Source: DATLAN01 sp035527455
GTDB lineage: Bacteria > Planctomycetota > Planctomycetia > Pirellulales > Thermoguttaceae
DNA: 9,397 nucleotides
NCBI GenBank assembly: GCA_035527455.1
Contig: DATLAN010000359.1
Span: 1 to 9,397 of the forward strand
Direction of reading: 5' to 3'
Below the pieces are notes generated by a model that saw nothing but the letters and a program-made list of their open reading frames with translations, had not been told where the DNA came from and did not search any database. Below are positions 5,082 to 9,397 of the stretch, piece by piece (the first letter of the stretch is position 1; every line of letters begins with the position of its first letter). The translations under genes and the position numbers were made by a program.

Positions 5082-6743
5082 ATGTCTGCTGGACCGTACA
5101 TCTCCCGCGTTTCTTTGGCCGCGCTTTCGATCGCCTTGGCAACGGCCGCGATGCCGCAAAACGGCTCGGCTGCCGACGTGCGGGCGGTAGCCAAGGAAAT
5201 GGCCGTCGAGTTGACCAAGAAGAACTTCGACCCCGGCGGGTGGCCGCTGCCGGTGGTGTCGCATTGGGCCAACGGCTTCGGCCGGCCGAAGTTCTCCAGC
5301 GATTACCAGATCGAACTGCTGGAAGCCGGGCACCACATCATGCCCACCTTGCCCTTCCCGAATCCCGGTGCCGAGCAGTACCCGGAAGACGCGAAGCCCT
5401 GGGTCGAGAAGCTCGCCCGATGGAAGGCGCCCATTTCGTTGCGTGCCGGTCAGTGGGAATCGGTCCTCTACAGCAAGGAATTCCCCCGCGAACAGCCGGG
5501 CAAGTGGCGCAACCTGCCGCCGCAGAAAAGCCCCTTGACGATCGATCTTCAAGGCGAACTGCAAACGACACTCTCGCCGCTGGGAGCCGTCGAGCCCTGG
5601 TACGAGGCGGGCGTGTGCAACACGAACTCCGCCGCGTTCGAGCAGCTTCAACAATGGTATCCCGACCCACCGCTGGTGATCCTGCTCTCGAACAACGAGG
5701 CCCGAAAGCTCAAGCCCAAGAACGACGTCGAGGCCAGCAGCAAGCGGTACGTCGACCAACACGGCACGGGCCGTTCCGGCTTCTACCAGCGGCGGGTGAT
5801 GGCCGAGGGATACCTGCCGCGCTACGCCGCCCTGTTGAAAGGAGTTCGCGACGGCCTGCAGAGCGAGATCTGGCGGAAGCACAGTCTGCTGGTCGGCTAC
5901 GGCGCGTTCGGCCCGCCGCATTTCGGCCGCTGGGAGGAGTGGGACATCCACAGCTTCACCACCGAGGAGCGGATCGAGCCGTGGCACCTCGTCTGGGAAG
6001 GCGGCTCGCCCTCCTACTACACGCACAACTGGAACGACTCGACCGATTACCGCGTCCACTCGCCGCAGATCGAGTCGATGAACTGGGTGTTCATGCTCGA
6101 CGAGGCCTACGCCGAGACGCCCGACTTCTGGTTCGAGATGTCCGTGTGGGACGGCAACAACGCCGGCCCGTCGTCGGAGAACAGCCGGAAGATGGACCAT
6201 TATCTCGCGGCGGGACAGAAGTGGTCGCCCGAGCGATACGCGGGCTTCGTGCAGTTCGGCATGTGGCTGCTTCGGCCGCGTGTGGTCCGCGAGTTCCGCG
6301 GCAGCACGATGCCCCGGGCCGAGTTCGCCGCCGAGTTCGAGGCCATGATCGCCACGGTCGATCGGGTTTGGCAGAACCCGGTCTTGCAGCGTTTCTGGCG
6401 ACGCGGCGAGTTGGTGCCCAACCGTTCGCAGCGGCATCCGTACCAGTCGAAGATCCCGGAGAAGTGGAAGGACGTGGAGCGTTGGTTCCTGCTCAGTACC
6501 AGCCTCGATCCACCCCGGCCGTGGACGCTGGAAACGGAAATCCCCGTCTTTTCTCTCGCCCGCGTGATCGGCGAGGGAGATCAGCGCCAGTGGCTATTGT
6601 ACGCTCACGCGCCGGTTAGTGCCCGCCGCGGAGTGCGGATCGAGTTGCCCGGCTACGGCGAGGTGATCGTCGACGCAACGCCCGGCGGCGATTTCTATCA
6701 CGTCAAGGCGGCCGACGGGTCGGCAGTGGCGGTGCGCGACTAA
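5082..6743 (+). CDS. Secreted protein of unknown family, possible TIM-barrel glycoside hydrolase
   Basis: The 553 residues begin with a signal peptide (hydrophobic 9-23, likely cleavage near GSAA, 29-32). I do not recognise the family. The body is rich in Trp, Tyr and Phe with short conserved-looking blocks: PVVSHWANGFGRP (57-69), SLRAGQWES (119-127), VILLSNNEA (199-207), FGRWEEWDIHSF (281-292), YTHNWNDSTDY (313-323) and WFEMSVWDG (350-358). A hydrophobic strand ending in Asn-Glu (E206) resembles the acid/base site after strand 4 of clan GH-A glycosidases, and E352 could be the second carboxylate. The last 70 residues look like a small beta domain, common in such enzymes. Fold and activity are inferred only. 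AAAGGAG lies 8 bases before the ATG. It is probably in an operon with galE, which suits work on a surface or environmental glycan. Confidence 0.8.
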   Translation: MSAGPYISRVSLAALSIALATAAMPQNGSAADVRAVAKEMAVELTKKNFDPGGWPLPVVSHWANGFGRPKFSSDYQIELLEAGHHIMPTLPFPNPGAEQYPEDAKPWVEKLARWKAPISLRAGQWESVLYSKEFPREQPGKWRNLPPQKSPLTIDLQGELQTTLSPLGAVEPWYEAGVCNTNSAAFEQLQQWYPDPPLVILLSNNEARKLKPKNDVEASSKRYVDQHGTGRSGFYQRRVMAEGYLPRYAALLKGVRDGLQSEIWRKHSLLVGYGAFGPPHFGRWEEWDIHSFTTEERIEPWHLVWEGGSPSYYTHNWNDSTDYRVHSPQIESMNWVFMLDEAYAETPDFWFEMSVWDGNNAGPSSENSRKMDHYLAAGQKWSPERYAGFVQFGMWLLRPRVVREFRGSTMPRAEFAAEFEAMIATVDRVWQNPVLQRFWRRGELVPNRSQRHPYQSKIPEKWKDVERWFLLSTSLDPPRPWTLETEIPVFSLARVIGEGDQRQWLLYAHAPVSARRGVRIELPGYGEVIVDATPGGDFYHVKAADGSAVAVRD

Positions 6744-6749
6744 GGTTCT

Positions 6750-6880
6750 GCGCAGGAATAACCTGTACATTTTTCAGCGAGGGTGGCACGCCCTGAGGAA
6801 CGAAGGGCGTGGAAAACCTGCCAAACCACGCCCTTCGTTCCTCAGGGCGTGCCACCCAATTGGACAAGTTATTTCTGCGC
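6750..6880. repeat. Two-tier inverted-repeat element (MITE-like), possible bidirectional terminator
   Basis: The inner arms 6781-6812 and 6826-6857 are perfectly complementary over 32 bases around a 13-base loop. The arm starts GGGTGGCACGCCC and ends GGGCGTGG. The outer arms GCGCAGGAATAACCTGTACA (6750-6769) and its counterpart 6861-6880 match at 17 of 20 positions. The spacers between outer and inner arms differ (AT-rich TTTTTCAGCGA on the left, ATT on the right). The element begins 6 bases after the stop of the secreted-protein gene and lies between convergent genes, so its RNA hairpin would form in transcripts from both sides. It encodes no protein. Perfect inner arms suggest a recent insertion or active conversion. 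Confidence 0.88.
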
Positions 6881-6949
6881 GGGCCCTAAGGCGATTCGCT
6901 GATATAGCAGCCGAAGGCCACAATGCCGAACAGCAGCAACGGGCCGTCC

Positions 6950-7885
6950 TCAACCCGGCAGATGCGGCTGGGGCTGCGGGACGGCGTGCAACTGCCGGGC
7001 GTGCTCCTTGCTGCGAACGTCGAGTTGGAGCTTCCATCGGCGGCCTTCCACGTCGGCCTCGGGCACGGCCGTTCGGCCGTCGGCCGATGGCAGCGCGACG
7101 AGAAACCGGGTGCCCTCCTCGCACTCCGGATCGACGCAAACCGAACCCCCGTAATGGTCGACGATCTTCTTGACGATCGCCAACCCCATGCCCGACCCGT
7201 CGGCGCCCGATTGGGCCAGCCGGCGTCCCGGCAAGAAAATCTCCCGGCGATGCCGCCGTTCGATTCCCGGCCCGTTGTCGTGGATCGCGAAACCCGTCAT
7301 GACATCATCGTCCCCCGCAATGAGGATGCTGTCGGACGGCAGCGGGCCAATGGTTAATTGAGGGTCTACGGGGTCGCAACCGTGATGGACCGCGTTGCGC
7401 ACGAGATTGGTGACGATCTGCTTCACACGTCCCTCGTTGCACCAGACCACCGGCAACAACGGTTGTACGGCCACGTCGACGCCCCGTTCGATCAGCAGTT
7501 CCCGCTGCTCGAACAGCACCTCGCCGACGACCTCCGCCAGCTCCACGCGGCCGGGCTCCATCTCGACCTTGCCCGTCTTGGCCAGATGGACCAGATCGTC
7601 GAGAAACCGCTTCGACTCGCGCAGGCAAGCGTCGACGTGGGCGACGCGGCGGCCCAACGTGCCTTCGAGATTTCCGTCCCGTGGCTGCTTGGCTCCCGAC
7701 ACCGCCCGAAGCGATTTCTTCAACTGCGAGAAGGAACTCTCCAACAGCATGAAGTTCGCGCTCATGTCGTGCGAGAGGGCACGGACGAGATGATCGAGTT
7801 CGGCTTTTGTGCCGGTGGCGTCCATCGTAACGACCTGCTCCGCAAGGCGGGCTTTCTCACCAAGGCTCGTAGTGCCCCGATTCAT
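6950..7885 (-). CDS. Soluble sensor histidine kinase without a recognisable sensor domain
   Basis: The product (311 residues from the ATG) has a dimerisation/phosphoacceptor helix with H-box ALSHDMSANFMLLESSF (phospho-His39), a second helix to about residue 105, and a HATPase domain. The ATP site shows the N-box NLVRNAVHHG (N160, N164), the G1 box DNGPGI (203-208) and the G2 box GSGMGLAIVKKIV (230-242). About 45 residues rich in charge and Pro follow the domain. There is no transmembrane segment and only about 35 residues before the H-box, so any signal must come through a partner protein. No response regulator adjoins it. The frame also allows TTG at 7894 and ATG at 7825. The 7825 start has AGG 8 bases upstream and would keep the H-box, while 7885 has only a weak GGA. 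Confidence 0.88.
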   Translation of the reverse strand: MNRGTTSLGEKARLAEQVVTMDATGTKAELDHLVRALSHDMSANFMLLESSFSQLKKSLRAVSGAKQPRDGNLEGTLGRRVAHVDACLRESKRFLDDLVHLAKTGKVEMEPGRVELAEVVGEVLFEQRELLIERGVDVAVQPLLPVVWCNEGRVKQIVTNLVRNAVHHGCDPVDPQLTIGPLPSDSILIAGDDDVMTGFAIHDNGPGIERRHRREIFLPGRRLAQSGADGSGMGLAIVKKIVDHYGGSVCVDPECEEGTRFLVALPSADGRTAVPEADVEGRRWKLQLDVRSKEHARQLHAVPQPQPHLPG

Positions 7886-8141
7886 CGGGTCCAATTCGTC
7901 CGAACAGCATGAATGCGGTTACTACGAACGGACATCATCACGGTAGTAGTGTGTGTCGGGGCAGCGCAAGTCTACCACGAGAAGCCGGGCAGTCTGCGAA
8001 CTTTCTGACGGGGAGGGCACGAGTAGATGGGCGGCAACACGCCTATTCCTCTCAAGCCGCAGGAGCACTACAGGCTCACTATGCCGACCCCTTATTGTTG
8101 AGCAGCACAACCCGCGGTGGAAGGAGTCGCTGCGGCGCTGC

Positions 8142-8170
8142 TTGTGCGCCGGCAATCTACGACGAATAAT
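8142..8170 (+). promoter_or_regulatory. Weak promoter candidate for the small anchored protein
   Basis: TTGTGC (8142-8147), a 17-base spacer and AATAAT (8165-8170) give 3 of 6 and 5 of 6 matches to the sigma-70 boxes. The leader would be about 115 bases and would include both hairpins before the start codon. Confidence 0.28.
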
Positions 8171-8199
8171 TGGAGAGTTGTTCCGCCAGTTAGAACACA

Positions 8200-8255
8200 T
8201 GGCGACCGGGCGCCTCCAAACGATCGCCAAACGCCCCCGGACTGCGTTCCGGGGG
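8200..8255 (+). promoter_or_regulatory. Two consecutive hairpins in the leader of the small anchored protein
   Basis: TGGCGA (8200-8205) pairs with TCGCCA (8224-8229). Four bases later CCCCCGGA (8234-8241) pairs with TCCGGGGG (8248-8255) around a 6-base loop. No T tract follows, so it is not a standard terminator. The second hairpin ends 35 bases before the ATG and would leave the ribosome binding site free. Confidence 0.4.
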
Positions 8256-8290
8256 GGCCACCACCCGCTGCCCGGACTCCAGGACACCCC

Positions 8291-8728
8291 ATGAAAAAGA
8301 AATTGCTGCTGACCGTGGCCGGACTGACGGCCGCGATCCTGGTCGGCTTGGGGGTCGTTGCTGCGCGGTGGTACGCCGACATGAATCGGGAGGACCCTCA
8401 TGCCTCGCCGGCCCCCGACTCCCCGGAGGCGCCGAAATGGGGCCCGAAGCAGGCCGCCGACGCTGCAACCGAGCCCTCGGACGCAAACCCGGGGCCATCA
8501 CCGGGAAGCGTTGAGAAACCTTCCCTGCCTGACGCAAACCCTCCTCTGAAGGACCGACCGGAGAAGAACGCCGAGCCACAATGGGCACCCCCAATCGGGG
8601 AGGTTCCAGGAATCACTTATCATCCGTGCCCGGCCGAGTTCGCCCGGCCTCTGGAAGATTTGGGGCACAAGATTCCGGAGGTTCCCAGTCGGTTGCTGTG
8701 TCCGTCTCCACCTATCGATGAGGAATGA
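8291..8728 (+). CDS. Small membrane-anchored, proline-rich protein of unknown function
   Basis: The product has 145 residues. MKKKLLL followed by a hydrophobic run to about residue 25 forms an uncleaved signal anchor or signal peptide; no lipobox Cys is present. From about 35 to 100 the chain is rich in Pro, Ala, Asp, Glu and Lys and is probably unstructured, with a loosely repeated motif (SDANPGP, PDANPPL). The last 45 residues are less biased and contain two Cys (in HPCP and LLCP) and several Pro, so a small folded or binding tail is possible. I recognise no family. The start at 8291 is supported by AGGA with a 6-base spacer and by the signal sequence; the frame open upstream to 8117 lacks a convincing start. 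No partner gene adjoins it on the same strand. Confidence 0.72.
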   Translation: MKKKLLLTVAGLTAAILVGLGVVAARWYADMNREDPHASPAPDSPEAPKWGPKQAADAATEPSDANPGPSPGSVEKPSLPDANPPLKDRPEKNAEPQWAPPIGEVPGITYHPCPAEFARPLEDLGHKIPEVPSRLLCPSPPIDEE

Positions 8729-8752
8729 TGGGAGAGGCGATCGGGCCTTATC

Positions 8753-8784
8753 TTCGTCAGCCGCATGATTCGTCAGCCGCATGG
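8753..8784. repeat. 16-base tandem duplication
   Basis: TTCGTCAGCCGCATGA (8753-8768) is followed directly by TTCGTCAGCCGCATGG (8769-8784), 15 of 16 identical. It lies 25 bases after the stop of the small anchored protein. It looks like a local slippage duplication. Confidence 0.85.
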
Positions 8785-8974
8785 ATTGCCGCTTCCGTCA
8801 GGATCCTTCTTAGCGAGAAGCAGGCCGGGCGCGTTGCGTGTAGGAGGCGAGCCCTGGCTGTGCAGCTTCCCCCTTGCCCCCAATCCGCCCGCCCGCGCCC
8901 GAATTATGAAGCGACCAGGGGGTACAGGCTGGGCCCTAGGCTGGGTAGGCTTTCGAAAAAAGGCTGCCGAAATC

Positions 8975-9002
8975 TTGGAATAAGCCGGGTTTCTGCTACA
9001 TT
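8975..9002 (+). promoter_or_regulatory. Promoter candidate with extended -10 for the downstream exported protein
   Basis: TTGGAA (8975-8980), a 16-base spacer and TACATT (8997-9002), with TG at 8994-8995 forming an extended -10. Each box matches 4 of 6. It stands at the edge of an AT-rich stretch and would give a leader of about 280 bases to the ATG at 9291. Confidence 0.35.
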
Positions 9003-9168
9003 ATAAGAATAATATGGGTTATCATGTTTCGCTGGGCTTCATCCGCGTGTATCGTGAAACGTGTTTTGAACCTTACGAGAGTCGGCTGAGGCAGCGCCTT
9101 TTTCTCACAAATTCTTTTGCTGACCGACTCGGGCGTTTTCCCTTCTGAGACGCCTTTGTCCGGGCCAT

Positions 9169-9212
9169 GTTTTCTGGAAAAAGAGACACTGTTTTCTGGA
9201 AAAAGAGGCACT
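9169..9212. repeat. Two adjacent 22-base direct repeats
   Basis: Units 9169-9190 and 9191-9212 match at 21 of 22 positions, differing only at unit position 18. Each starts GTTTTCTGGAAAA, whose TTTTC-TG-GAAAA core is a small palindrome, and ends in CACT. A 22-base period is close to two helical turns, so the two cores would face the same side of the DNA, as in paired operator sites. They end 78 bases before the ATG of the last gene. Confidence 0.85.
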
Positions 9213-9290
9213 TCGTTTTGGTGCAGAACAGAGAAGAGCCGCAAGTTCTGAACTTAATCCGTCGCAACATCCTTTTCGTGGAGCGAAACG

Positions 9291-9397
9291 ATGAGAAGAC
9301 TTGATGCGGTACTAATGGTAGTCGGGTTGTCGCTGGTTCTCGGCGGTACGGCCCAGGCGGCGTTGGTGTTGGGTACCGGCACCGGGGCCCTGTTGGG
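9291..9397 (+). CDS. Exported protein, N-terminal fragment (continues past window end)
   Basis: Only the first 35 codons are inside the window. MRRLDAVLMVVGLSLVLG with a following AQA-A is a clear signal peptide, with likely cleavage after residue 23. The mature start, ALVLGTGTGALLG, is Gly- and Leu-rich. Translation starts at 9291 behind GGAG with a 7-base spacer. The family cannot be told from this fragment. A surface or PEP-CTERM-type protein like the one at the left edge would fit the style. Confidence 0.75.
   Translation, partial: MRRLDAVLMVVGLSLVLGGTAQAALVLGTGTGALL

Larger units (their letters stand above)
7886..8290. other. Divergent intergenic region, mostly without recognisable content
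   Basis: About 400 bases separate the kinase start from the small anchored-protein start. Open frames here show no domain and no Shine-Dalgarno. The right third carries a weak promoter candidate (8142-8170) and two consecutive hairpins (8200-8229 and 8234-8255). Bases 7886-8140 show nothing I can name. Confidence 0.6.
8729..9290. other. Long intergenic region with repeats and a candidate promoter
   Basis: About 560 bases hold no convincing gene. The region contains a 16-base tandem duplication (8753-8784), a promoter candidate (8975-9002), a clearly AT-richer stretch from about 8995 to 9280, a short GTTTC/GAAAC hairpin (9026-9030 with 9056-9060), a GAGTCGG/CCGACTC pair (9079-9085 with 9124-9130) and two 22-base direct repeats (9169-9212). 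A 31-residue basic frame on the minus strand (9073-9168) is probably chance. Confidence 0.65.

Noticed and set aside
4899..6437. A 512-codon open frame on the minus strand
   Set aside because: It lies opposite galE and the secreted-protein gene in high-GC DNA. The opposing frames have a signal peptide, Shine-Dalgarno sequences and conserved motifs, while this frame shows no domain.
8725..9006. Plus-strand frame of 93 codons overlapping the stop of the small anchored protein as ATGA
   Set aside because: Despite the coupling-like overlap, the product is Arg-rich without any domain, includes the tandem duplication, runs through the candidate promoter and lacks a properly spaced Shine-Dalgarno.
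9089..9103. Possible intrinsic terminator AGGC-AGC-GCCT followed by T residues
   Set aside because: The stem is only 4 bp with a 3-base loop, too weak to call.
9073..9168. Minus-strand 31-residue basic peptide starting MARTKASQKGK
   Set aside because: The start resembles histone H3 by chance only. There is no Shine-Dalgarno and no conserved feature, and it lies in a leader region with repeats.

Overview
The window looks like a piece of a high-GC Planctomycetota chromosome, probably Pirellulales-like. The reasons are an exported protein with a PEP-CTERM-like tail at the left edge, a second signal-peptide gene at the right edge, heptanucleotide tandem repeats and palindromic dispersed elements between genes, and long leaders before short exported proteins. 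This placement is inference from style, not from a marker gene. No phage, plasmid, CRISPR, rRNA or tRNA signal is seen.

Layout, left to right. (1) 1-582, minus: an exported protein with a PEP-CTERM-like end, its C-terminus cut by the window edge. It is preceded by about 300 bases of leader and a near-consensus promoter at 890-918. (2) 1089-1808, plus: a membrane protein with an N-terminal zinc ribbon and a bacterial PH (DUF304-type) domain. It converges on (3) 1805-2557, minus, a pteridine-reductase-like SDR, and the two stop codons overlap in one CTAG. (4) 2558-2965: a repeat block with heptamer arrays on both sides of a large nested palindrome. (5) 2966-3844, minus: dTDP-4-dehydrorhamnose reductase (rmlD/rfbD). 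(6) 4035-5051, plus: UDP-glucose 4-epimerase (galE), divergent from rmlD. (7) 5082-6743, plus: a large secreted protein of unknown family, possibly a TIM-barrel glycosidase, 30 bases after galE. (8) 6750-6880: a two-tier inverted repeat with a perfect 32-bp inner stem, lying between convergent genes. (9) 6950-7885, minus: a soluble orphan histidine kinase. (10) 8291-8728, plus: a small proline-rich protein with a membrane anchor. (11) 9291 onward, plus: the start of another exported protein, after about 560 bases without a convincing gene.

How it fits together. RmlD and GalE make activated sugars (dTDP-L-rhamnose and UDP-galactose) for surface glycans, and the secreted protein behind galE may act on glycans outside the cytoplasm. 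The remaining genes look like unrelated housekeeping or envelope genes. The least explained material lies between genes: a promoter plus a compact structured RNA upstream of the PEP-CTERM-like gene, two different MITE/REP-like palindromes, and paired 22-bp direct repeats in the leader of the last gene. I did not find a clearly recognisable new multi-gene system. The best candidates for something undescribed are the leader RNA at 782-883 and the secreted protein at 5082-6743.
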